NCBI GenBank assembly: GCA_002371615.1
Contig: DFGA01000017.1
Coordinates: 1 to 64,000, forward strand
From: Lachnospiraceae bacterium UBA3762
GTDB lineage: Bacteria > Bacillota > Clostridia > Lachnospirales > Lachnospiraceae
Length of the DNA stretch: 64,000 nucleotides
Direction of reading: 5' to 3'
Below the pieces are notes generated by a model, which was given only the letters and a program-made list of their open reading frames with translations, did not search any database and was not told where the DNA came from. Below, one piece after another: positions 16,275 through 25,311 of this stretch (within the stretch, counting starts at the first letter, position 1; every line of letters begins with the position of its first letter). Made by a program: the position numbers and the translations under genes.

Positions 16275-18476
16275 ATGAACATTATTTGGAACAAAATATC
16301 AGGGCAGTTTCATTTGTATAACGAAAGAATCAGCTATATTATCGGGGTTGCACCCGGAGGAGAACTTACCAATCTGTATTATGGAAAGCGAATCCATGAC
16401 AGGGATGATTTTTCATATGTTCTCTTCCGCATGGGGATGCCTAATGTAGTTGTAGATGCTGATACCGAGAGTTACTCAATGGAACTGAACCGTCAGGAGT
16501 ATCCTTCATTCGGAACAACGGATTTCGGAACACAGGCTTATGAAATTGAAACAGTTAACGGATCGAGAATCAGTTCATTTGCATATAAGAGCCATAAAAT
16601 CTATTCCGGAAAAGGAAGTTTGAACGGTCTTCCGGCATTGTATGCGGATGATAGTGAAGCGATGACGCTTGAGATAGTTCTTGAGGATGAGATTGCAAAA
16701 GTTTCGGTTACTCTGTTTTACACAATTTTTGACAGATTTCCGGTTATTGCAAGGCATGCCCGCTTTACCAATTGCGGCGATTCAAAAGTCCGACTTATAA
16801 AGGCATTATCATGCTGTCTTGATCTTCCCGACCAGGATTACGAGATGGTTCAGTTTACGGGTGCATGGGCAAGAGAGAGGATGCCGCAGACGAGAAGGCT
16901 GTGTAACGGAATTACTTCTGTTGAGTCCAAGCGGGGAGTCTCAAGTGCTAATTTTAACCCATTTATTATAATCAAGAGGCCGAATACTGATGATTTTGCC
17001 GGAGAGGCGATCGGCTTTTCGTTAGTTTACAGCGGAAATTTCATAGCTACCGCGGAAGGGGGAACACACGGGAGAATGAGAATCCTGATGGGTATCAATC
17101 CCGACAGGTTCACATGGATTCTTAACGGTGAAGAAACCTTTGAAACCCCTGAAGCAGTAATGGCTATAACCGACAAGGGACTTAACGATCTGAGCCAGAC
17201 GTATCACAGGCTGTATAACAATAATCTGGTCAGGGGGAAATGGAAAAATCAGCCGCGCCCGATCCTGAATAACAACTGGGAAGCGACTTTTATGGATTTT
17301 ACGGAGGAAAAGATACTCAGGATCGCCAAAAAGGCAAAAGAGGCCGGAATAGAACTGTTTGTTCTTGATGACGGATGGTTCGGAGAAAGAAACGATGATT
17401 TCGCAGGGCTCGGAGACTGGATTGAAAATCCCAAAAAACTTCCCCAGGGAATGGCCGGTCTTGCCAGCAAGATTACCGCAATGGGTATGAAGTTCGGGTT
17501 CTGGATAGAACCGGAAATGGTTAATCCGAACAGCAACCTGTATCGAAGACACCCTGACTGGGTACTTGTTGCTCCGGGTAGAAAAGCATCCCTTGGGAGG
17601 CATCAGCTGGTTCTTGATTTTTCCCGGGAAGAAGTGGTTGATCATATTTATAACATGCTCCATAAGGTTATATACGGCGCTCCAATAAGCTATATAAAGT
17701 GGGATATGAACCGTTCTCTTACGGAAGTTTTCAGTAATGAGCTTACTTCCGAAGAACAGGGTATGGTTTATCACAAGTATGTGATGGGTGTATATGATCT
17801 GTATTCTAGACTTACGGAAGCATTTCCGGACATTCTGTTTGAGTCATGTTCATCCGGAGGCAACCGTTTTGATGCCGGAATGTTATACTGGGCGCCGCAG
17901 GCATGGTGCTCCGACAATACGGATGCAATTGACAGGATACGGATTCAGTACGGATCATCATACGGCTATCCGATTGCTTCAATAGGCTCTCACGTATCGG
18001 CGGTTCCCAATCAACAGACCGGAAGAAGTACCTCAATAGCCACAAGGGCTAATGTAGCCTATTTTGGTACGTTCGGCTATGAGCTGGATTTGAATGAGCT
18101 CAGTGAAAAAGAGTTTGAAGAGGTTAAAGAACAGATCAGGTTTATGAAGAAATACCGCGAACTCATTCAGTTCGGAGATTTTTACAGACTCAGATCACCT
18201 TTTGAAACCGACCAGGCAGCATGGATGGTAGTTTCGGAGGACAAAAAAAGAGCTGTTGTGGGATTCTACTGTCTGAGGGCTAATGTTAACACTCTTCCGG
18301 GCTTTCTGAAACTGAAGGGACTTAACGAAAATATGCTATATAAAATGGAGGATGGGGAGTTCTACGGAGATGAACTTATGAATATGGGAATAACACTTTC
18401 CCGGTTTTATAAAAAAGGATTTACGATTTCCGAGGACTTTTCATCATTTGTTACTGTTCTGGAAGCAAAGGAATAA
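16275..18476 (+). CDS. Alpha-galactosidase, GH36
   Basis: A 733-residue enzyme removing terminal alpha-galactose from melibiose, raffinose-type oligosaccharides or galactomannan fragments. It shows the GH36 three-domain layout: N-terminal beta-supersandwich, TIM barrel (FVLDDGWFGERNDDFAGLGDW, read in part; KFGFWIEPEMVNPNS) and C-terminal beta domain. The likely nucleophile is D477 in KWDMNR and the acid/base D547 in WCSDNTD. SCSSGGNRFDAGMLYW is also typical. No signal peptide is present, so it acts on imported sugar. The 5' context is the araC intergenic region. Confidence 0.95.
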   Translation: MNIIWNKISGQFHLYNERISYIIGVAPGGELTNLYYGKRIHDRDDFSYVLFRMGMPNVVVDADTESYSMELNRQEYPSFGTTDFGTQAYEIETVNGSRISSFAYKSHKIYSGKGSLNGLPALYADDSEAMTLEIVLEDEIAKVSVTLFYTIFDRFPVIARHARFTNCGDSKVRLIKALSCCLDLPDQDYEMVQFTGAWARERMPQTRRLCNGITSVESKRGVSSANFNPFIIIKRPNTDDFAGEAIGFSLVYSGNFIATAEGGTHGRMRILMGINPDRFTWILNGEETFETPEAVMAITDKGLNDLSQTYHRLYNNNLVRGKWKNQPRPILNNNWEATFMDFTEEKILRIAKKAKEAGIELFVLDDGWFGERNDDFAGLGDWIENPKKLPQGMAGLASKITAMGMKFGFWIEPEMVNPNSNLYRRHPDWVLVAPGRKASLGRHQLVLDFSREEVVDHIYNMLHKVIYGAPISYIKWDMNRSLTEVFSNELTSEEQGMVYHKYVMGVYDLYSRLTEAFPDILFESCSSGGNRFDAGMLYWAPQAWCSDNTDAIDRIRIQYGSSYGYPIASIGSHVSAVPNQQTGRSTSIATRANVAYFGTFGYELDLNELSEKEFEEVKEQIRFMKKYRELIQFGDFYRLRSPFETDQAAWMVVSEDKKRAVVGFYCLRANVNTLPGFLKLKGLNENMLYKMEDGEFYGDELMNMGITLSRFYKKGFTISEDFSSFVTVLEAKE

Positions 18477-18479
18477 ACC

Positions 18480-18498
18480 GATGTCACAAAATGACATC
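18480..18498. promoter_or_regulatory. Palindrome GATGTCA-N5-TGACATC before the transporter genes
   Basis: GATGTCACAAAATGACATC is a perfect 7-bp inverted repeat with a 5-bp centre, starting 4 nt after the alpha-galactosidase stop. It shares TGTCA and AAAATG with the two sites at 16089 and 16158 and may be another AraC site controlling the transporter. Confidence 0.5.
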
Positions 18499-18612
18499 AA
18501 GATAACACGAAATACCATATGCAATCCTGACCCGATTGACTATTATGAAAATGCAATCAGGGGAAGGACAAAGAAACAATAACTTGTCTAACTTTTATTA
18601 GGAGGAAAACTT

Positions 18613-19965
18613 ATGAAGAAGAAGGTAATTGCTATTTTACTTAGTGCCGTTACTGCATTCTCGATGATCGGATGCGGTGCAGCAGCACCTGCAGCTACTG
18701 AAAGTGCAGCAACAGAAGCACCTGCAGAAGATACGCAGGAAGCGGCACCGGCTGCTGATGAAGAGGCACCCGACAGTATCGGAAGCAGTGTTGAGGGCGA
18801 ACTCTCGGTTACAATCTGGGATGAAGGTCAGAGACCGGGACTTCAGCAGATAGTTGATGACTGGAGCGCACAGTCCGGAATCAAGGCAACTATACAGGTT
18901 GTTGACTGGAATAACTACTGGACACTTCTTGAGGCAGGCGCAACAGGCGGCGAACTTCCCGATGTGTTCTGGATGCACTCAAACGTTGCTCAGAAGTATA
19001 TGGAAAATGACATGCTTCTTGATCTTACGGATAAGATTGCAGCAAGTGATAAGATTGATATGAACAATTACTATGATGGTATTGTTAAACTTTACCAGTC
19101 TGACGGCAAGCAGTATGCGGTTCCGAAGGATATAGACACAATCGCTCTTTGGTACAACAAGACAATCTTTGACGAAATGGGAGTATCATATCCCGATGAT
19201 ACATGGACATGGCAGGATTTTGCGGATGCAGCGGCTAAACTTACAAATGATGATCACTGGGGATATGCGATTGCTCCGGGTAACAACCAGGAAGGTTACT
19301 ACAACACCATATACTCAATGGGCGGATATGTTATCAGCGATGATAAGAAGAAATCAGGTATGGATGATCCCAATTCAATCAAGGCTATGAAGTTATTCAC
19401 AGATATGATAGCAGCAGGCTATTGTCCGGACCTTGCAACAGTTTCCGAGACTGCTCCCAACGAACTTCTTTGTGCAGGGAAGACTGCTATGTCGATTAAC
19501 GGTTCATGGATGCTTGCAGGATACCGTGATAACGAATATGCAGCAGCTAACTGTGATGTAGCAGTTCTTCCTTATACCAATTCTCCGGATGACCGTGTAT
19601 CAATTTATAACGGACTCGGATGGGCAGCAGCTGCAAACGGAAAGAATATTGATGCGGCATGGTCTCTTATTGAATACCTCGGCTCCAAAGAAGCCCAGCT
19701 TAAGCAGGCAGAACTCGGTGTGACAATGTCAGCTTATATGGGAACGTCGGATGCATGGGTTAACAGTGTACCTAACTTTGACCTTAACGGACATATGAAA
19801 ATGCTTGATGCCAAGCTTGTATTCAGACCTTACTCAAGAGATACGACAGTTTGGGAAGATATGATGATAGAGAAGCTTCAGGATGCATGGACAGGTGCTA
19901 AACCTGTGGAAGATGTCTGCAAGGATATCGCTGAGCAGATGAATGCTGACCTTGCTGAAGAATAA
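18613..19965 (+). CDS. CUT1 sugar ABC transporter substrate-binding lipoprotein
   Basis: A 450-residue extracellular lipoprotein. The signal peptide ends in a lipobox at FSMIGCG, followed by an Ala/Glu/Thr-rich linker. The body is a family 1 sugar-binding fold: VTIWDEGQRPGLQQI at the start, then DVFWMHSNVAQKYMEN and YAVPKDIDTIALWYNK. The surrounding GH36 genes suggest an alpha-galactoside ligand. AGGAGGAAAAC precedes the ATG. A stable hairpin follows the gene. Confidence 0.92.
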   Translation: MKKKVIAILLSAVTAFSMIGCGAAAPAATESAATEAPAEDTQEAAPAADEEAPDSIGSSVEGELSVTIWDEGQRPGLQQIVDDWSAQSGIKATIQVVDWNNYWTLLEAGATGGELPDVFWMHSNVAQKYMENDMLLDLTDKIAASDKIDMNNYYDGIVKLYQSDGKQYAVPKDIDTIALWYNKTIFDEMGVSYPDDTWTWQDFADAAAKLTNDDHWGYAIAPGNNQEGYYNTIYSMGGYVISDDKKKSGMDDPNSIKAMKLFTDMIAAGYCPDLATVSETAPNELLCAGKTAMSINGSWMLAGYRDNEYAAANCDVAVLPYTNSPDDRVSIYNGLGWAAAANGKNIDAAWSLIEYLGSKEAQLKQAELGVTMSAYMGTSDAWVNSVPNFDLNGHMKMLDAKLVFRPYSRDTTVWEDMMIEKLQDAWTGAKPVEDVCKDIAEQMNADLAEE

Positions 19966-19986
19966 TTTGTGGTAGAATAAGGAGGG

Positions 19987-20016
19987 TGCGCTTGGGGGAT
20001 AAGCTCCCCGGGCGCA
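19987..20016 (+). promoter_or_regulatory. Hairpin between binding protein and permease genes
   Basis: TGCGCTTGGGG pairs with CCCCGGGCGCA (11 bp with two G-T pairs) and is followed by TTCTTT. It may be a partial terminator or 3' mRNA stabiliser that keeps binding protein in excess over permeases. Confidence 0.65.
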
Positions 20017-20044
20017 TTCTTTAATTAAAAATAAGGAGAATCAC

Positions 20045-20932
20045 GTGAAGAAGAAAGCTTCATCAAGACAAATAAGTGAGTTTATGTGGGGATGGATATT
20101 TATCCTTCCTACGATGATCGGCCTGATCGTACTTAATATCTATCCGATGCTCGACACTATAAAGCAGAGTTTTTACAAAACCGGAGACTTCGGAAAGGGA
20201 AATGTTTTTGTCGGACTGGCGAATTACAGAAAAGTCATGGGAGACTCCGAGGTATGGCAGGCTTTGTGGAATACGGTAAAATATGCCATAGTGGAGGTTC
20301 CGTTTTCACTTGTGATCGCACTCTTGCTTGCAGTACTGTTAAATAAGAAAATGAGAGGTCGTGATGCATTCCGTACAATCTTTTTTCTCCCTATGGTTGT
20401 AGCACCGGCTGCAATCGCAATGGTATGGAAATGGCTGTACAATTCGAACTTCGGTTTAATCAATAATGTTTTTAACATTAAGGTAAACTGGATCTCTGAT
20501 CCTGATATAGCAATATATTCTATTGCCCTTATCGGAATATGGTCGGTTATAGGATACAATATGGTTCTGTTTTTGGCGGGTCTCCAGGAAGTACCGAGAG
20601 ATTATTATGAAGCCGCATCTCTTGACGGTGCAAACGGATGGCAACAGTTTATTAATATTACAGTTCCGCTTATATCGCCAACCATTTTCTTTGTTCTTGT
20701 TACAAGAGTTATCGGAGCGATGCAGGTGTTTGACCTGATTTATATGATGATCGATCTGAATAACCCGGCATGGAAGAAAACGGAATCGCTTGTATTTCTG
20801 TTTTACAAGTATTCCTTCCAGCAGAGTAAGAAGGGTTACGGAGCAACCGTTGTCGTTGTTCTTCTCGTATTTATACTTCTCTTGACAGTTATTCAGTTGA
20901 TTGGACAGAAAAAGTGGGTTCATTACGAGTAA
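20045..20932 (+). CDS. CUT1 sugar ABC transporter permease (MalF type)
   Basis: A 295-residue inner-membrane permease with six predicted membrane segments and the EAA loop YYEAASLDGANGWQQFINI, which docks the ATPase. It starts with GTG after AAGGAG. It works with the adjacent MalG-type permease and binding protein. No ATPase gene is present in the unit, so a shared MsmX/MsmK-type ATPase from elsewhere is expected. Confidence 0.93.
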   Translation: MKKKASSRQISEFMWGWIFILPTMIGLIVLNIYPMLDTIKQSFYKTGDFGKGNVFVGLANYRKVMGDSEVWQALWNTVKYAIVEVPFSLVIALLLAVLLNKKMRGRDAFRTIFFLPMVVAPAAIAMVWKWLYNSNFGLINNVFNIKVNWISDPDIAIYSIALIGIWSVIGYNMVLFLAGLQEVPRDYYEAASLDGANGWQQFINITVPLISPTIFFVLVTRVIGAMQVFDLIYMMIDLNNPAWKKTESLVFLFYKYSFQQSKKGYGATVVVVLLVFILLLTVIQLIGQKKWVHYE

Positions 20933-20950
20933 GTGACCGGAGGAGAGAAG

Positions 20951-21775
20951 ATGAAGAAAATAATAAGTAAAATTCTTATATATATAATTTTGGTCTTTGT
21001 ATCGATCACAATGCTTGTACCGTTTGTCTGGATGTTTTTGACCGCGTTCAAGACGGTTTCGGAAACCATGCAGATAGACCCCTTTGTTATAGTACCCAAA
21101 GTCTGGCAGACACAGAATTTCGGTAATGTAGTAAGAGCAATGGATTTTGTTAAGTTATATGCGAACACTCTTTCCATGGTGGCTCTGAGAATTCTGTTTG
21201 CGGTATTGACCGCTACACTTTCCGGATATGCATTTGCGAGATTGGAGTTTAAAGGGAAAAACTTAATGTTTGCTCTTGTACTGCTCCAGATGATGATACC
21301 GGTTCAGATATTTATTATTCCGCAGTATGTTATGGTGAGCAAACTTCATATGACCAATACCGTAGCCGGACTTGTATTTCCGGGAATCGTTACCGCTTTC
21401 GGAACTTTTCTGCTCAGGCAGGCATATATGCAATTGCCGAGAGATCTGGAAGAGGCGGCAAGACTCGACGGGTGCAATATTCCCCAAACATTTTTGTTTA
21501 TAATGACTCCTCTTACCAAGTCATCTATGGTGGCGCTCGGAATATTTACGGCGGTATTTGCATATAAGGATCTGATGTGGCCGATGATCGTATGCCCGGA
21601 TAACAGGGCGACCACACTTGCAAGTGCTCTTGCCAAAATGAACGGGCAGTACCAGCAGAAGTATCCGGAACTGATGATGGCAGCACTTATATCTTGTCTT
21701 CCGATGATAATTCTGTATATATTCTTCCAGAAGCAGTTTATTGAAGGTATTGCAACTTCAGGCGGAAAACTATAG
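20951..21775 (+). CDS. CUT1 sugar ABC transporter permease (MalG type)
   Basis: A 274-residue permease with six predicted membrane segments and the EAA loop LEEAARLDGCNIPQTF. I chose the ATG at 20951, preceded by GGAGGAG, rather than an in-frame GTG at 20933. It forms the heterodimeric channel with the upstream permease. The GH36 gene starts 15 nt after its stop. Confidence 0.93.
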   Translation: MKKIISKILIYIILVFVSITMLVPFVWMFLTAFKTVSETMQIDPFVIVPKVWQTQNFGNVVRAMDFVKLYANTLSMVALRILFAVLTATLSGYAFARLEFKGKNLMFALVLLQMMIPVQIFIIPQYVMVSKLHMTNTVAGLVFPGIVTAFGTFLLRQAYMQLPRDLEEAARLDGCNIPQTFLFIMTPLTKSSMVALGIFTAVFAYKDLMWPMIVCPDNRATTLASALAKMNGQYQQKYPELMMAALISCLPMIILYIFFQKQFIEGIATSGGKL

Positions 21776-21789
21776 GACCGGAAAACAGT

Positions 21790-23874
21790 ATGAGTAAGGA
21801 AAAGATAACAAGAATACCTGTAAATGATATGGATGCAATTTACATTACATCCGATGAGGGAAATATTTCGTTTCTGCTCATACCGCATGGTGATAATGAC
21901 CTGTGCTTCGAAAAAGCCAAGGTTGACCCTCTGATTCAGATATCTGTTACCGGAGATGCATCTTCAATAGGATTTGCTGCAGGTGAAACCAGGCATGACA
22001 GCGCACTTTCAATGTCGATGAAGTTTGTATTTCAAGAGGTTATAGAATCAGGGGACGAAAAGAAAATAATTACCGGTTTAAGGTCACCTGAAGGAATAGA
22101 AGCAAATCATACTGTAATATCCCGCATTAACAGCCGGGGAGTCAGGGTATATACGGAGATTACGAATAAAACCGGTAATCCCGTTACGATAGAAGCATTG
22201 TCTTCGATTAACCTTTCGGGAATTACACCGTATTGCGAAGATGAAGGCAGAGACAGACTTGTTATTCACAGATTCAGAAGCAGATGGAGCGAAGAGGCAA
22301 GGCTTGAGACGAGAACGGTAGAAGATCTTTTGCTTGAACCTTCGTGGGCTGATTTTGGTGTAAGATGTGAGAAGTTCGGAACGCTCGGTTCTATGCCGGT
22401 AAGAGGCTATTTTCCGTTTATCGCCGTAGAGGATACGCAGGAGGGCACAGTATGGGCATTATCGCTGGCATGTTCTTCTTCATGGCAGATTGAGGCAGTC
22501 AGGATCGATAAATGTCTATGTATTACCGGAGGACTGGTGGATTACGAATTCGGACATTGGAGAAAAGTTCTTGATAACGGACAGAGTTTTGCAACACCGG
22601 AAGCATATGTTACGGCCGGAAAATGTGATCTTCCGACAGCCTGTGACAGATTGCTTGATGTACAGAAGAGTAAACTTCTTCCGAATCAATGTGTGTCCAA
22701 GCTTCCCGTTGTCTTTAATGAATACTGTACCACATGGGGTGAGCCGAGCGAGAAAAGCATAGAAAAGCTGCTGTCCGTAATAAACGGAGATGATTTTGAG
22801 TATTTTGTGATTGATGCAGGCTGGTATGCCGATTCCATCAAGGGCTGGCAGGACAATATGGGAGACTGGAATGTGGCGTCAGACCTGTTTCCGAACGGAA
22901 TAAAAAAATCAGTTGATTCCATAAATGCTGCCGGGATGAAGGCAGGTATCTGGTTTGAATTGGAGGTTGTAGGAAAAGACTCCGACGCTTTATCCGATAC
23001 GGCACACCTGCTTACAAGAGACGGTAAAGTTATCATATCGGGAACGAGAAGATTCTGGGATATGAGAAGTGAGTATGTAAATCGGTATCTTACCGAAAAA
23101 GTCATAACTTTCCTTAATGAAAACGGGTTTAAGTATATAAAAATAGATTACAATGATACGATCGGGATCGGATGTGACGGCGCCGACAGTCCGGGGGAAG
23201 GGTTAAGGGCTTGCATTGAAGCAACCAAGGATTTTTTCAGAAAAATAAGAGAATCCGCTCCGGATATAGCGATTGAAATATGCTCTTCGGGAGGGCACAG
23301 GCTTGAGCCGGGCTTCATGGAACTTGCGGACTATCTTTCATTCTCGGATGCACATGAGGAGAAGGAAATACCGGTTATTGCTGCTGACCTGCATAATCTT
23401 GTGCTGCCTCAGAAAAGTCAGATTTGGGCGGTATTAAGGAAAAATGATGATTTAAAGAGAATAGTGTATTCAATATGTGCGGGGATGTACGGGGTATTAT
23501 GTATATCCGGTGATGTTACTGACCTCTCCGAAGAACAGCGGAACAAGGCAAGAGAAGGAATCGATTTCTATAAAAAAGTCTCACCAATTATTATCAGCGG
23601 AACAACAAAAAGATTCGGTCCGTTTCAGAATTCCAACCGTGAACTGAAAGGATACCAGGTTTCTGTCAGGTATGGTGAAAACGGAGGAATACTCGTTATC
23701 GCTCACTCGTTTAAGACAGAGCAACCGGTCAATATACTGATTGATATTCCGGATGGTTATAAAGTAATTGATAAATATGAAACCGCCGACCATAGCATTA
23801 TGACCGGCGGATGTAAATTAGAATTCACATTTAGAGATTCTTTTGATGCGTTTGCACTTTTGCTTGAAATATAA
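21790..23874 (+). CDS. Second alpha-galactosidase-like enzyme, GH36
   Basis: A 694-residue GH36/GH-D clan protein only distantly similar to the first one in this unit. The barrel shows YFVIDAGWYAD, MGDWNV, GIWFELEVVGKDSD and KYIKIDYNDT (probable nucleophile in KIDYND), and then EICSSGGHRLEPGFMEL and FSDAHE (probable acid/base). The first half is a beta domain. No signal peptide. The pair of GH36 enzymes with one transporter may divide linkage or chain-length preference. AGGA lies before the ATG. Confidence 0.88.
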   Translation: MSKEKITRIPVNDMDAIYITSDEGNISFLLIPHGDNDLCFEKAKVDPLIQISVTGDASSIGFAAGETRHDSALSMSMKFVFQEVIESGDEKKIITGLRSPEGIEANHTVISRINSRGVRVYTEITNKTGNPVTIEALSSINLSGITPYCEDEGRDRLVIHRFRSRWSEEARLETRTVEDLLLEPSWADFGVRCEKFGTLGSMPVRGYFPFIAVEDTQEGTVWALSLACSSSWQIEAVRIDKCLCITGGLVDYEFGHWRKVLDNGQSFATPEAYVTAGKCDLPTACDRLLDVQKSKLLPNQCVSKLPVVFNEYCTTWGEPSEKSIEKLLSVINGDDFEYFVIDAGWYADSIKGWQDNMGDWNVASDLFPNGIKKSVDSINAAGMKAGIWFELEVVGKDSDALSDTAHLLTRDGKVIISGTRRFWDMRSEYVNRYLTEKVITFLNENGFKYIKIDYNDTIGIGCDGADSPGEGLRACIEATKDFFRKIRESAPDIAIEICSSGGHRLEPGFMELADYLSFSDAHEEKEIPVIAADLHNLVLPQKSQIWAVLRKNDDLKRIVYSICAGMYGVLCISGDVTDLSEEQRNKAREGIDFYKKVSPIIISGTTKRFGPFQNSNRELKGYQVSVRYGENGGILVIAHSFKTEQPVNILIDIPDGYKVIDKYETADHSIMTGGCKLEFTFRDSFDAFALLLEI

Positions 23875-23875
23875 T

Positions 23876-23920
23876 GAGACAAAGCTGCTCATTCCTATGT
23901 TCATGATGATCGTGTCAGTA
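23876..23920 (+). pseudogene. Remnant of the 3' end of a tadC gene
   Basis: Fifteen codons starting at 23878 read ETKLLIPMFMMIVSV, matching ETKLLLPMFMMLVTV at the end of the intact tadC (codons from 15100). By eye 35 of 45 bases agree, and most of the differences are at third codon positions, as for diverged coding DNA. The fragment occupies almost the entire gap between the GH36 stop and the convergent aldolase stop. It has no start or upstream part, so it is a recombination scar rather than a gene. Confidence 0.75.
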
Positions 23921-23922
23921 CC

Positions 23923-24771
23923 TTATGCTTTATCATTGCAGCCGCATATAAGGATTTTTTCCTTTACAAGTTCGGTAACGTTCTTCATTCCGACAGCGCA
24001 GTATTTCTTTGGATCAAACACATCGGGATCATCTTTCATGTATTCTTTTATCCCGTTTGAAAATGCTATACGAAGTTCGGTCGCAAAGTTGACTTTACTT
24101 ATTCCTCTTCTTATGCAGTCCTTTACTGCCTCATCGGGAACACCTGAGGCGCCGTGAAGCACAAGAGGGATCGATACGACCTTTCTGATGGCGGATAGTC
24201 TTTCCACATCAAGCTTTGGTTCGCCCTTGTATATACCGTGAGCAGTCCCTATCGCAACGGCAAGAGATGTAACCCCTGTTTCGTTGACAAATCTTACGGC
24301 ATCATCGGGATCCGTGTATCCGGGATCATCACAGCTCATATCATCTTCCTTACCACCGACCTTACCGAGCTCTGCTTCAACGGGTATGTCGGAAGGCTTG
24401 CACGCATCAGCCACTTTTTTTGACAGAGCTATATTGTCTTCAAATTCAAGCTTGGATCCGTCGATCATTATCGATGTATAGCCGGTACGAAGCGCCTGCA
24501 TGGCAAGCTCGAAACTGTTTCCGTGGTCGAGGTGAAGAGCTATCGGTACACATGCACGCGCTGCGGCGGCCGCGACATTAGCGTAATACATGTCTAGTCC
24601 CGCATACTTAACAGTTGACGGGGTCGTCTGAAGGATGGCAGGAGCATTTAATTTCTCACATGCTTGTATGACAGCCATTACCATTTCCATGTTCTCGACA
24701 TTGAATGCTCCGATCGCATAGCCCTCTTTGTCTGCTTTTGCCATCATTTCTTTGCTTGTTACAAGTGACAT
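23923..24771 (-). CDS. kbaY: Class II ketose-bisphosphate aldolase, tagatose-bisphosphate type (KbaY/GatY)
   Basis: A 282-residue zinc-dependent aldolase that splits tagatose-1,6-bisphosphate (or fructose-1,6-bisphosphate) into dihydroxyacetone phosphate and glyceraldehyde-3-phosphate. The metal motif HLDHG has H80 and H83; further ligands lie in GTAHGIYKG and LVLHGASG. TPSTVKYAGLDMYY is closer to GatY/KbaY than to housekeeping Fba. The partner-type gene kbaZ lies 16 kb away at 41176. It leads toward the GH36 gene, convergent with it, and follows a lipoprotein gene in its own direction. Confidence 0.88.
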   Translation of the reverse strand: MSLVTSKEMMAKADKEGYAIGAFNVENMEMVMAVIQACEKLNAPAILQTTPSTVKYAGLDMYYANVAAAAARACVPIALHLDHGNSFELAMQALRTGYTSIMIDGSKLEFEDNIALSKKVADACKPSDIPVEAELGKVGGKEDDMSCDDPGYTDPDDAVRFVNETGVTSLAVAIGTAHGIYKGEPKLDVERLSAIRKVVSIPLVLHGASGVPDEAVKDCIRRGISKVNFATELRIAFSNGIKEYMKDDPDVFDPKKYCAVGMKNVTELVKEKILICGCNDKA

Positions 24772-24786
24772 AACCGTTCCTCCTTA

Positions 24787-25308
24787 TCATTGATTAATCT
24801 GCTTTGATACGTCCGGATTCATATATGCTATTTGCATGACTTTCACATCGTTTGTTACGACCGCATTTGCCATTACGGTACCGTTGCCGCTCACCCATAT
24901 CTCACAGAAATTACCGATACCGTCATCGCTTTTGCTCTCTCCGTGAAGCTTTCGCATCTCTTCAACTACGTCCCGGTAAATGTTCATAACGCTCTCATCG
25001 TTATCACCCGTATATGACCAGGAGATATTGCAAAGCTTTCCGGTGTCATCATACATGTATTTTATTATACCGGGTTTTCCGAGATACTCCTTTGGATAAG
25101 TGTACGTCAGTCCTTTGTAGATGCTGTTGTAAGTGTCGTATCCGTTCCCTTCGGCTTCGATCATGTCATCTGTTGTCGAGTCCCATGACATTATGGAAAA
25201 GGGGCAGTTGATATCATTATTTTTCAATGAACATCCTGCAAGCATGGTTAGAAGCAAAGCGATGAGCATAACCGGCACAGGAAATACAGCTGTTTTTTTG
25301 AAGATCAT
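24787..25308 (-). CDS. Unrecognised lipoprotein
   Basis: A 173-residue protein with a 25-residue signal peptide and lipobox LAGC (C26). The mature part is a small, probably beta-rich domain beginning FSIMSWDSTTDDMIEAEG and continuing with a GLTYTYP and a KYMYDDTGKLCNISWSY strand pair. I do not recognise the family. It lies between the aldolase and an AraC regulator, 3 nt from the regulator stop, so the three minus-strand genes look co-transcribed. Confidence 0.75.
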   Translation of the reverse strand: MIFKKTAVFPVPVMLIALLLTMLAGCSLKNNDINCPFSIMSWDSTTDDMIEAEGNGYDTYNSIYKGLTYTYPKEYLGKPGIIKYMYDDTGKLCNISWSYTGDNDESVMNIYRDVVEEMRKLHGESKSDDGIGNFCEIWVSGNGTVMANAVVTNDVKVMQIAYMNPDVSKQINQ

Positions 25309-25311
25309 ATG

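Noticed and set aside
23843..24157. A separate plus-strand gene of about 104 codons
   Set aside because: Most of it is antisense to kbaY and the start lies in the GH36 end; only its 15 codons matching tadC are meaningful, and those are listed as a remnant.
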